Part shown: positions 1-10,200 of the stretch, piece after piece
How the letters are laid out: each line of letters starts with the position of its first letter
Numbering within the stretch: position 1 is the stretch's first letter
NCBI RefSeq assembly: GCF_905220415.1
Contig: NC_059542.1
Span: forward strand, 8,184,001 to 8,248,000
Length of the DNA stretch: 64,000 nt
Direction: 5' to 3'
Source of the DNA: Colias croceus
Taxonomy: Eukaryota; Arthropoda; Insecta; Lepidoptera; Pieridae
Made by a program: the position numbers and the translations under genes
The notes under the pieces: model-generated
What the model was told of the DNA's origin: nothing
The model's input: the letters and a program-made list of their open reading frames with translations, nothing else
The model's database searches: none

Positions 1-404
1 TATCAAACCAAACAAATAATTACCAAAAATACTTCTTTATTTCCTTATCACGCTACAAAATTGGTTTAAAATATTGATATTTGATATCGTAAAAATAATT
101 TATTTTCTGTAATGACTCTGGTCACATTGCATAGAAAGTTGGAACAAATAAACATCGAGCCCGCGCAGTTGTATGGGCTCGTGGCGATACACAACTGTAT
201 TGAGAACGCGTTTTGTATAGACGCACCGCATACGTATGCTGGTGGCGAACACTCACCACAGTAGTGTCCGCGACAAAATACATGTATGAAAATATGTGTC
301 AAGTGGCTGTCGCTGGCTACTAGTGGCTGTGGTAGATGGCCCGTTTGCGCCCATCCTATAAGAACTTTTCTTTTTCTAAATTTTTTCGATTTTTTCTTTC
401 GCAG

Positions 405-877
405 GCGAGTTTCTAGTAAAACTCCAAACCATAAAAGCAACGGGTGACTCGGCGGCGGGCGAGAAGCTGTTCGGCGAGTACAGCCGGCTGGCGGGCTGCT
501 GGGGCAAGTGGCGGGATATAGTGCTGATGCATAAGCAGCCACGGAATATCTTCGTGCAGCCGAATACTGAGGCTAAAGGTAGGATATATTGTGCAAAATA
601 AATACGGCTAATACAATGTTAGTATGTACTTTAAATTTGTCTGGCATATGCCATAAACTATTTTTAATTTGAAATATAAAAATATATCAGCACTAATAAT
701 ATCAATATCAATTTTCCAGGTGATGAAGTTGAGCTAAAACGTTACCCAGCCACCGCAGAGGGTATGATAGCGTCGTGGGTACAACGCTTCCCCACAACCA
801 AGCCAGACGACATTCTAGAAAAACTCGCTGAAGACGACAGCAAATACTTCGAGGAACTGGAAAAACTTGCGGCGTAA
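405..877 (+). CDS. DppIII: Dipeptidyl peptidase III, C-terminal two exons (5' partial)
   Basis: Exons 405-578 and 720-877 encode the last 109 residues plus a TAA stop; the rest lies left of the window. Exon 405-578 follows a pyrimidine-rich acceptor (TTTCTTTCGCAG) and ends AAAG|GTAGG. The second exon follows TTTTCCAG, and the frame is kept (split Gly codon). The translation contains IVLMHKQPRNIFVQPNT, then DEVELKRY, SWVQRFP and a C-terminal helix ending KYFEELEKLAA. This matches the C-terminus of the M49 zinc metallopeptidase DPP III (VQPNT, then a V.L..YEASAAG-like stretch and a SERFP-like motif). DPP III is a cytosolic enzyme that removes dipeptides from the N-termini of short peptides. Its HELLGH zinc-binding region is not in this fragment. 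Family assignment is firm; the number and extent of upstream exons cannot be seen. Confidence 0.9.
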
Positions 878-1186
878 TTGTCTACATAATCAATAACTAA
901 TAGATGTTAAGAAACTGCCGTATATGAATTTGATATTAATTTACCAATTGTATTAATTTTATTTTCGAATTAAATGTCTCAAAACAATATTTTTACTGTC
1001 TCTGGTATTCTATTGTGAAAAAGCAGCAAGAAGTTCTTAAAACTTGAAATGTCTATGTATGTGTATTTTATACCGTGATCGAATATATGCCGGTACATTA
1101 TTCATTTTACAATCTGAATGTATATTGCTACATATTATGTATTTGTGGCCAATAAAATATTTAGAAAGTCACTTTTGTTTTATTGT
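878..1186 (+). other. 3' UTR of DPP III with poly(A) signal
   Basis: AT-rich non-coding sequence follows the DPP III stop. An AATAAA lies at 1151-1156 on the + strand and is the best candidate cleavage signal, putting the mRNA end near 1170-1185. A retroposed insertion begins directly after this point (target copy at 1187). The signal is seen; the cleavage position is inferred. Confidence 0.6.
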
Positions 1187-1369
1187 AACCTTAAACTATA
1201 ATTTATATTTATATTATGTGAGTAACCAGTATGTTAATATTTCTAAAAATTGAAAAAACAAAAAAAAAAAAAGCAAGAAAAGTCTCTGGACTATAATCCA
1301 GAGGTGGCGCGAACACCCTGTGATGACGGGTGCCTTTAAAAAAAAAAAAAAAAAACCTTAAACTATAAT
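1187..1369 (+). mobile_element. Short poly(A) retroposon with 16-bp target duplication
   Basis: The 16-bp sequence AACCTTAAACTATAAT occurs at 1187-1202 and again at 1354-1369, directly after a run of about 17 A. The inserted 151 bp carry an A-rich tract near 1255-1272, a small stem-loop (CTCTGGACTATAATCCAGAG) near 1284-1303 and the terminal poly(A). A long direct target duplication plus a 3' poly(A) is the signature of LINE-machinery retroposition, so this is a SINE or a strongly 5'-truncated non-LTR element. It has no coding capacity. I could not name the family. Confidence 0.8.
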
Positions 1370-1556
1370 ACAATTAAAAAACACAGCTTGCTAATCAGAT
1401 TCCATAGAATTGGCATTGTATTTGATGCATAATCACACGCCTTCACACAATCAAACAAATAATCCATGAATAGTCGCTTGAGCAAGCGATCTACCAAGTA
1501 AGTAGTTGAAATGAAATAAATAAGCATGGTATTTCTATTTCCTATATATATGTTTA

Positions 1557-1674
1557 ATCCGCCAACCCGCACTTGGCCAGCGTGGTGGATTATGGCCTGT
1601 ACCCTCATAGGAGGCCCGTGTCCCAGCAGTGGGAACGTATATGGGCTGATGATGATGATGATGATGATGATGAT
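1557..1674 (+). mobile_element. 3' tail of a lepidopteran non-LTR retrotransposon ending in (GAT)n
   Basis: The block ends with CCCAGCAGTGGGAACGTATA then GGGCTGATGATG..., a (GAT)n run of about nine units. The same block occurs in inverted orientation at 35843-36040 with a (ATC)n run, so it is an interspersed repeat. A conserved GT-rich 3' UTR followed by a short microsatellite tail is typical of RTE/CR1-type LINEs in Lepidoptera. Only the 3' UTR remains. Family placement is from memory of such tails. Confidence 0.7.
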
Positions 1675-1734
1675 ATATGTACGAATCAAGTCGACAAACT
1701 TTTCCAATACATGCTTATTCAAGATTACGCAAGT

Positions 1735-1890
1735 TTTTATGTATGTATGGATGCTGGTAACTCTTTCACGCAAATACTTCTGAACCTATTACAATGAAAT
1801 TTTACATGCAGGTTTTTGAAGACCCAGAATAACACATAGGCAACTTATTATCCCGGAAATCACACGGAAAGGCGTTTTTCTTCGACAACA
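1735..1890 (+). mobile_element. Truncated Helitron-like (Lep1-type) fragment
   Basis: This stretch holds the internal landmarks of the Lep1-like repeats found elsewhere in the window: GTATGTATGGATG, CTCTTTCACGCAAATAC, ACAATGAAATTT, GAAGACCCAG and TATCCCGGAAAT. Both defined ends (the TC..TAATATTATAAA end and the CTAG end) are missing. It is an old, truncated copy. Confidence 0.65.
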
Positions 1891-2699
1891 CGGCATAAGC
1901 CAGAGCTAGATACCTAATAGGTACTTAAAATGTTTTGGATGGTTTTATGATCCGTCCATATTATATCTAATTTGTTTATGCGTATAAATTAGGCTATATT
2001 GGAGGTTTAGTTTATTAAGGATCCGTCATTGTATAGCCTCAGTGGCGAACTAATAACTTGAAAGTTTGGCTAGGGAGGTCTCCAGCACAGAGCAAGTACT
2101 GTAGGTAGTAGTCTGCATATGACCAACGCCTTATCAAGAATCGTAATAGAATTTCTACTTACTACTTAGTACTAATTTTATCGTATTAATATCAGAAAAA
2201 TTTTCAAAAATTAAATATGTATTCCAATTTTAAGTCAATTTTTGGATTCACTAATTTGTCAGTAATGTTCAAAAAGTAGATAATGCCTCCTACTTACGCA
2301 AAGCGCATACTTACGGGCTTATAATATCGTAGCGATAAATTCATAAATTTGTGTAAACAAACTAGCGGCCCACAAGAGATCGACTTTCATCTAGGTACCT
2401 ATCAGATACTAGGCTAACCGCTAGAGTATGTAGAAGTCAACATATTATTATATGAATAATTACGTTTTACCTACGCATAAAAAGACAAAACCGGCCAATT
2501 GCGAGACGGACTCACGCACCGAGGACTCCGAACAAACCTTTTTTTATCAGTTGTAACTCTAAAAATATGTATGCTAGCTTTTCTTAATTTAACGTAGGTT
2601 TTGATTCCCTTGCGAATGTCGAAATTTGCGATAATTTGGCGAATAAAACGGCTGTATAATTGGATTGCGTTGGTTTATTTTAGTTTGATTTCACATCGT
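1891..2699. other. Intergenic, no gene seen
   Basis: AT-rich sequence without a supportable ORF, splice-site-flanked coding segment or RNA gene. No convincing repeat boundary was found. Confidence 0.6.
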
Positions 2700-2775
2700 T
2701 ATGGGACATAAATTTCAGCTTGATTCCTCCATGCTTTCTTGAGAAAAAGGGTGTTGACAGACCGAAAACTTTAAA
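2700..2775 (+). repeat. Interspersed repeat fragment, copy 1
   Basis: It contains AATTTCAGCTTGAT.CCTCCATG and GAGAAAAAGGGTGTTGACAGAC. The same words recur at 5748-5860, where the copy extends further to GGGTTCCGTTTTTTCC and an A-rich end. Two diverged copies within 3 kb show a dispersed family, probably a non-autonomous DNA element end. Class unknown. Confidence 0.6.
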
Positions 2776-2879
2776 ATTATTAAACTTTTAATAAATATAT
2801 TTTTTTTTTATATATAATTAAAAATTATGATTTTTTTTTTGCAATTTTTACTCTATCGTAATTGTTCCTATATCTGTGA

Positions 2880-3062
2880 CTAGCGGTCCGCCCCGACTTT
2901 GCCCGTGGTACATATTTCGCGATAAAAGGTAGCCTATGTTCTTTCTCAGGATCTAAAGATTGTTTGTACCAAATTTCATCAAAATCAGTCCAGTAGTTTA
3001 TGCGTGAAAACCATACATGATACATACATACAAACCTTTCCTCTTTATAATATTAGCACAGA
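2880..3062 (-). mobile_element. Helitron-like (Lep1-type) non-autonomous element
   Basis: Read on the - strand it begins TCTGTGCTAATATTATAAAG and ends with a GC-rich segment (GGGCAAAGTCGGGGCGGACC) and GCTAG. Ends of TC...CTAG without terminal inverted repeats or target duplication are the Helitron signature. Internally it keeps AAATTTGGTACAAA and the ACATAGGCTACCTTTTATCGCG-like words as in other copies. It is non-coding. The flank just outside its 5' end (3057-3092) resembles the flanks of the element at 38301-39947. Confidence 0.75.
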
Positions 3063-3200
3063 ATACATAATAGTAGCTAAACGCTACAGAACGGACACTC
3101 TCCGCCTCCCGCCAAAATTAAACACTTACCTCACCCCGCACGATCAGACATGTTATGGTACCCATTTCCCCGCTCCACGATACCAAGTACCAACGACGTC

Positions 3201-4036
3201 TTAAGTCGCCTCTACACATAGGCCAGCGCATTCGCCAGCGCGCTGGCGGTGCGCTTGCAAACGCGCTTGTGAGTAATCCACACATTGGAAGGTCGTTCAG
3301 TATGGTTTGGTTCGAGCCAATGTGCGGACGTATTCAAAATGGATGTAACAAACAAAGAAATAAACACACTTTCACATTTATAATGCAATGTCTTGAGACA
3401 TTGGATTAAAATCCATGTCTCAAGCACATTTTGATTTAAAATAGTATTGTTAATAATTAATTGTGTAATTTTAATACTAACGTAGTTTTTAAGGTACCAA
3501 GATACTAACAATTATATGGATATTGCAATTATCTGAAATAAATTGAATAAATAAATAATATTAAAGTAGGATGCTCTTTGTGAAGTAAAACATTGTGAGA
3601 AAAACGGCATGTCCAAGAACCTTATTTATTTTGCACTTTTAATACATAGGTACAACATTTTTATTTTTATGGTACTTATTTTTTGGGTTCTACAGGCAGT
3701 TTTCACTCTGATAGAGCTCAATAAATTTAAATGTTTCCTCGTTACTCATATTGTTCGCCATTTTGTCAAGTTAGGTGTTAATTCGCCGCACGAAAAAAAC
3801 GTGCACTCCTGATAGCTGCTACAGTCAAACTGATCGCGCGGCCAATGTGTGGATGGTGCGCCAAGCTTGCGACAAGTGTCCTTTGATGTTTCCGACACCG
3901 CGCGGCAAGCTCGCGAGCGCGCTGGCCAACGTTCAAATACCTACCACGAGCGCGCGAACGCCCGTTCTACACATTGGACAAGTGCATGTGCCAACGCGCT
4001 TGCGAACGCGTTGGCCTATGTGAAGTGCCGGCATTA
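3201..4036. mobile_element. Degenerate TIR element (MITE, probably PIF/Harbinger-type)
   Basis: The left end (3201-3260: TTAAGTCGCCTCTACACATA then GGCCAGCGCATTCGCCAGCG) is matched in inverted orientation at the right end (3970-4036: GCGAACGCGTTGGCCTATGT then GAAGTGCCGGCATTAG). Inner copies of a similar terminus (TCTACACATTGG) suggest nested insertions. The ends recall the GCCGCC(T)..TACAC ends of the 31318 element. The short ORFs inside are frame shadows of the GCG-rich ends. The target duplication is not clear, so boundaries are approximate. Confidence 0.5.
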
Positions 4037-4127
4037 GACGAAACGCAACGAAGATTGACAACATTAATCAAATTGACATAAAGTAATTTTATTATTTTGG
4101 ATTTGTGATTATCGTTTTTCGTAGAAA

Positions 4128-4223
4128 ATGGTTAAATATTGTGCTGTTTACGGATGTATTTCATCAGAAAAACGCGAATTTTTTTTTACGCTAGTCACAA
4201 ATGTGCCAACCATAAAGCGTTAA
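4128..4223 (+). pseudogene. THAP-domain-like N-terminal fragment
   Basis: A 31-codon ORF starts MVKYCAVYGCISS and stops at 4221. The spacing C-x4-C after a short N-terminus (YCAVYGC) is how THAP zinc-binding domains begin. The remainder of the roughly 80-residue domain (second Cys, His, AVPTIF-like end) is absent. A second fragment of the same kind occurs at 5179-5277. THAP domains occur in P-element and some Harbinger-associated proteins, so both may be transposon debris. The call rests on few residues. Confidence 0.4.
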
Positions 4224-4530
4224 CACACACATTTGCAGTCTCTACAGTGTGACTGTCAAAACAATCATTTTGTATGGAGTGTCCGGGGTGTGATATTAGT
4301 ATAGATTTATGACGTTACTTTGTACCAAATTTCAAGAATGTGTTTATCCCCATAACCCTGTAGGTTTTGATTTCCTTGCAAATGTCAAAGTTTGCGTAAA
4401 TTTCAGTATTTACGGCTGTACCACAGTATTACCATATTTCCTACAGGCGATATGTATGAGTATGGCGACGAATGTACTTGTACAGAGAAACGGAGGGGAA
4501 CTGGCGGGGGGTCGGGCGACGCGGGCCGCT

Positions 4531-5078
4531 TAAAGCCTGTCCCAGACAGACGCGGCCTGCGGTGGCGATCTGCTGTTGCCTTCTTGCTTGACCGTGATAA
4601 CAATATACTGCCGCGGCCGCGGTGGCGGTCATTCTAACCTACAGCGGCACATTAGCTCTCGAGTCTCACCTGCAAGTGGACGTTAGTAATGGCCAATCGT
4701 ACGAAGTTTTCTTGCTTTTATTGCCCATATTTTGTCTTTAATTCTTTTGTTTTTTTAGTCTTTATGTGATGTATCATACAAAACTGGGTAATTTTGCACT
4801 ATTTGAATAAACAACTCAGTGTTTATAGGCATAATTTCACGCGGTACACGCGGCCTGTTGCAAAAATTTACAACTGATCGCGTAATGACCGCCTCATGTC
4901 CGCGCGCTCATTCACACAGAAGCGGTGGCGGACAGGGCGGGGCTTGCGGCCGCGGTAAGCCGCGCTGTGACCGCGTCCAGGCCGCGTCTGTCTATGTCGT
5001 TCCTAGAACTTTCAAGTCATCCAACTGACCGCCACCGCCACCGCCACCGCAGGCCGCGTCTGTCTGGGACAGGCTTAA
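4531..5078. mobile_element. PIF/Harbinger-type MITE, 542 bp, TAA target duplication
   Basis: Left end from 4534 (AGCCTGTCCCAGACAGACGC and onward) is perfectly repeated in inverted orientation ending at 5075 (...GCGTCTGTCTGGGACAGGCT), about 34 bp. It is flanked by TAA at 4531-4533 and 5076-5078. A 3-bp TWA duplication with GC-rich terminal repeats fits the PIF/Harbinger superfamily. The interior is GC-rich with repeated CGGCCGCGG/GGTGGCG words and has no transposase ORF. The perfect arms indicate a fairly young insertion. Confidence 0.75.
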
Positions 5079-5178
5079 TGCAATCACGCTGAGTTTGCAT
5101 TAACTATCGCGAAAGGACGACGCAGTCGTATTTTTTGTGTAATAATTTTATTATTCATAGGTACTTACACATTCTATT

Positions 5179-5277
5179 ATGGCGCGCACAAACTGTTCCG
5201 TTTACGGATGTAAATCTACATTGATATCCCAGAAGGAAACAATATTTCAGAAAGATTGTATTAATTGTATCTGTTGA
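5179..5277 (+). pseudogene. THAP-domain-like N-terminal fragment, second copy
   Basis: A 32-codon ORF begins MARTNCSVYGCKST, with the same C-x4-C spacing as the fragment at 4128, then runs into an early stop at 5275. Both ATGs are preceded by a similar T-rich leader (TAATTTTATTATT), which supports common origin. It is too short to fold as a THAP domain, so I treat it as a relic. Confidence 0.4.
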
Positions 5278-6115
5278 ATTAAAATCAAAGCTATGTAGGT
5301 ATATGTTGTCCTCATTATTTTCTAATCAGATTGTACATCCCAATGCGAATGCATTACTTAGTTAAATGGTATAATATACAATTAAGAACATCCAAAAATA
5401 AAGTGTCCACGTAAATAATATTTAGCAGTGATCTGTAATTATATATTTATGAACAAATAATTACATCAGATTTAATAATAGCAATTATTTTGAATGTACA
5501 TGTGAATAAATGATTTCATCATAATATTAATAATCACAATTGTTTTATTTCCCATTTGTTGCAACCCTAGCGTATTTTCGTGTGGCAGCGTAAGTACCTA
5601 CGCTGGCGGCGGCATCGCGCGACATCAAAGGCGATTCCTTACTGTAGGAAATAATATTGTAATACTGTGGCTGTACCGTTTGACTGGGTAGGCTTATAAG
5701 TTTTATTTTTTACAGCATCAAGTGATCGTAGACTTAAGAGTACAATACAAATTTCAGCTTGATACCTCCATGCGTTCCTGAGAAAAGGGTGTTGACAGAC
5801 AGACAGACTACAAAGTGCTCAAGGGTTCCGTTTTTTCCTTTTGAGGTTCGAAACTCTAAAAAAGAATACAAAATCATTCAAGTAGCTTTAAGTTAAATCA
5901 AATCAAATAACAATTAGAAAACAAATTCATCCTTCTGTAATTTAGATAAAATAAGGATTTTATTTGATTTTTTACTTTAATTTAAGTTATGAGGTAGGTG
6001 AACTTGGCCTCAAAGGTAATTAATAAAGGGCCAGGATATTTTCTTCATCATAATAAAAAACTAGGAAGTTATTCGGGTTGTTAGAGAAATAAAAAACCAT
6101 TATTTTTAACTATAA
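5278..6115. other. Intergenic with a repeat fragment (5748-5860)
   Basis: AT-rich sequence without a gene. At 5748-5860 lies the second copy of the repeat seen at 2700-2775 (AATTTCAGCTTGATACCTCC, GGGTGTTGACAGACAGACAG, GGGTTCCGTTTTTTCC). Nothing else supportable. Confidence 0.6.
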
Positions 6116-7234
6116 TTTATTCACATTCAATACAAAACGCGCGTGATAGCAATTACAATATTATTCAATCACATTCTGAGTTCACATTAACTATGACACC
6201 GAACAATATTATTAATCACTACACACAAATAAATAGCTCGATACTAATGATTAAATTAATAAATAATTTTAATACGAATAAAAAAGATGAAATCATTATT
6301 GCTTATAAAACTTGGGCTTAATATGATATAGTAAAACAATGAAATGGCAACAAATGAAGTTAAAACTTATATTATCATTCAAAATACTTCTGATCTGTCA
6401 ACAAATAATATTATGTAGATTTAATAAAATTCGAGAACTTTAAATACCTGTAATACTTTTACGTTGTAAGAGACTATGTTTATTAATACAATTTATGTCT
6501 AAGAAAACTTTTTAACTAAGCACCATTCTATTCGATAACTGTTACATGACTTAGCAAACAATACTATCTGATAAATTATCAACATTTTAACTTAAGATTG
6601 ACTCAGGGAAGCGCATAGTTATAAGTCAATTAATAGTAACTTAATTATTAAAATATGTTGAGTTATAAATATATTTGTGCAAACACACAGTAAATCGTGT
6701 CATTTCATGTCTCTCAATAAAATGGACAAATCCAGTCGCTTTCGGTTTATATAAAGGCACATAAGATTCAATTCACAATTAATCTGATTTCAATTCATAT
6801 TATGGTTCAACAATATTTGGCATTATATATTCATATAAAATTTTAATAAATATACAAAAAGTACATTTGGCGTTTGATTTTGATTATTATTTTAACGCAT
6901 ATCGTTCGTAATATACATATATTAAAAAGCAAAAATGACAACATCACAGCTAAGATGATCGATGACGATAACACCTACCGAAATTTTACTCCTAATTTGC
7001 CACTAATGAGATTTTATGTGCATTAGTCTAAGTACAAACTATGCAAATGCAAGCAGACTACTCGATTGGCAAGATATCTCTATGCTCAACAACAGGACAT
7101 TAGCAAGAAAACATAACGGAGATTCGTTTCAAATATCTAGACTTCAGTAGATTCGAACAAATGGATAGAGTGAAAATGCTTATGTAAAGAGAAAAGTAAC
7201 AAGTGCGGTGTAAATACATCGCTAGTAGCGCCTC
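6116..7234 (-). other. Probable 3' UTR of the NUAK gene
   Basis: About 1.1 kb of AT-rich non-coding sequence follows the NUAK stop (7235-7237). An AATAAA on the - strand at 6121-6116 is a plausible poly(A) signal. The length is an inference from that signal; other AATAAA-like words occur closer to the stop. Confidence 0.45.
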
Positions 7235-10200
7235 TCAGTCGCCTTTCGCAGAGCGTTCTGTACCGTCGCCTTCGCTTTTAGGTGAGCCAGTGGATCTGAA
7301 ATTAATTACACCAAAATCTTTATCACACCAGATGACGTGTGTTTATATATTATTGTGATATTATAAATGGTGTGCCCTATGTGAAAATACTCTATTCTTT
7401 TTTAATTCTACTTAATTTTCTTGCGTTAATATGAAATTACATACAGACTCATTTATAAAGTAATAGAAAAGTAGTGCTCGAATGATATATTATCTATATT
7501 AAATTTATCTACATGAGACGATTCGAGTTTCAAAATATTTATAAACATAACTGTCAATCTTGAAGCATTAGTGCTATAAAAATTTAATACAAAAGCATGA
7601 AGCGTGCACAAGAGTAAAATCTTTTTATTGGAAGAGTTATTCAAGATTATTTACGGTACATAAATAGATTACAATATACACACCTTGACAGCGAGTCCTT
7701 TTCTGGTTCGGGCTTTCTCGTGACACTGATCGAATATTTTCTTTGTCGAATTTTTTCAAGAATATTTTCTGGACTCGGTTCTTTTTCGCTCTCTTTTAGT
7801 ATTATTGCAGGGTTGCGGGTACGCTTAGGCCGATATGTGGCGTAGTTTCCGGGTGAATACATGGAATTTGTTCTGTTATATTTTTGGGGTTCTCTAAGTA
7901 AACTAAGACTAAGATTTTCTGTGCCGTCTGAACTGTCCATTAGGGACTTCGTTCTCGAATATCTGTTCTGACTATAGGACAAAGGCTGATCGTAGTCGAG
8001 GTAGCTGCGTCCCCCTGAATATTTTCGAAGGTCATTTCTATCGAGAGATCTGTACGTGTCCACTTTATCATTTATTCCATCGTATCGTAAATTACTTCTA
8101 GTATTGACGGGCAAGTCGGCAAGGAGAGATCTATAGCGATCTGTCGACGGCGACAGGTCGGATGCGACGGAATATCCAGGCGATAAGTCGTATGTACTGG
8201 GAGAGGTAGGAGAAACATCATATTTCGTTTCCGAAGGTTGCGAGTAAAGTCTCGCTACGGGATCATACTCAGTTGCACCTGGACCGACTAAATTACTTTT
8301 TCTCCTTTGTTTCTTTTCGTTAAATCTAGAATAAAAACTTTTCCTTCGTATTCTGTCCACTATATCCTCTTTTTCAGGGGTCGTGGAATCGTGGCTACGT
8401 AAAGGCCGTAGACTGCTAGGAGACAGGGGATTTTTGTCTTTAATTTCAGCACTTTGGTCTGATTTAACATCAGAATTAGAATATACTGATCTACTTCTAG
8501 ATCTACTTCTACTGATAGTGTCGCTCAAGTCCAACTTTCCCGTTCCGTCTGATATCACTCCATTTTTCTCTTCTTCGTATATTTTTCTGTTGCTTTCCTT
8601 GTCTAAAGAGGTGTCCATTATTTGAGGTTCTATCACAGGATTTGTAGGAACTATTTTTTTAACTCTAGGTAGTTTTGAAAAATCTAATTTTAATGAATTT
8701 CTAATATTCTTTCGACTCGATTCGTTTTCGATTTCATTTTTTAGCGGTTTTTCATCAATTTCTAATAAAGTATCATTAACGTTGTCATTGTTTGCTTTAT
8801 TATATTTACTTTTTCGATTTAATCCATTTAATAACAGGGACGACGGCCTTCTTGCTTTTTCATTATCATTTTCTAAAAAATCAGCATCTTTAAGCAGTAC
8901 ATCGCATTCGTTTATCGTTAAGTTGTCTATTGATGGTTTTTCAGATACTACTGCTTTTGTAGATTTATCTTTTGCATCGAATTTTTTAAATAGTCCTAGT
9001 ACTTTAGATACAGTTGTTTTATTCTGGGCGTTATTTTGATTCTCGAGAGCTGCAACATCAGTTATCGTAACGGCTCGCTTTATTAAGTTTGATTCAGTTG
9101 GAGGCTCTACTGGTACAGAATGTTCTCTTTGAGTCCTACTTAATTTAGATGTTTCTTTTTTATTTTCACTATTTGTTGAACTGTTTTGACTCTTTTCTGG
9201 CGAGTTGGATTTTGAAGAAGTAAATTTCTCTAGTTTATGACCTATAGATTGCAGCATTGATTTCTTTTTTGTAGTAGTTGTTGTTTTGGAACTATCTTCG
9301 GGAGTTTTATCCTTTTGTTTTTTCACGACCTTCTTTTTTTCGGAAGTGGATTTAGTATCATTTACGTCTTGGTTATTTCCTAAGTCAGTCTTTGATTTTG
9401 ATGAAACTTTTTTAATTATTTTCTTTTTCACGGCTACTTTTTTCTCGCTTTGTTCACTATCAGCGTTTTTAAGTTTTGAGTCATCTTTTTTAATGGAATT
9501 ATTTGTAATTTTACTGTTTTTAGTAATTTCAGAATCTTTAATTATTGTTGAATTATTATTGCTGGTTTCCGATCCATTACTAATTATCTTTTGTTCGACA
9601 TTTTGTGACTTTTCCTTGTCTATAGAATTTACTATTTGATACTTCTTTAAAACTAGACTCGATGATGTACCATCAGTTGCACCATTCTTTTTTATAATCT
9701 CTCTATTTTTCGATTTGTCTTTATCATTCAAGCCTTCTTGAATTTGTCCAGATTCAACATTTGATGTAAGTGAAACTTTAGATTTTCTTGGTAATGTAAT
9801 ATTAAAACTAACTTCGATATCACTCTTCATTTCTGGACTTGCAGAATTTTCTTTCGAAGCAATATTCTTTGATTCGTCCTTTTTGGTGTCTTTAAGGAAA
9901 CTTTTCTCTTGCGTTATAGTGCTATTAGGATAGCTTTTAGGCCTCAATAGCTTAGATTCACGCGGGGCTTGTTTATTGTCAATAGCGTCAATATCTTTAT
10001 GATTTTTTTCGTCTACAATGTTTTTGGTCGTATTATCGAATGCGCTTACATTTTTCGCAGGATAACTCTTTGGTCTCACCAACTTTGTATCTTTGTTGTT
10101 AACGACATCACCATCTTGTCCCGTAGTTTGTGGATCATCGAGTTCCTTTTTCGTTAGTCGTTTATTAGATAGTGATGAAGAGTCACCGATGTTTTCTTTA

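Noticed and set aside
66..542. 158-codon ORF on the - strand overlapping DPP III
   Set aside because: Runs antisense through an intron and a well-supported coding exon; no recognisable domain.
3004..4037. Cluster of ORFs with Ala-Asn-Ala repeats (ALANALA)
   Set aside because: Produced by GCGAACGCG repeats of a TIR element; the same string appears on both strands.
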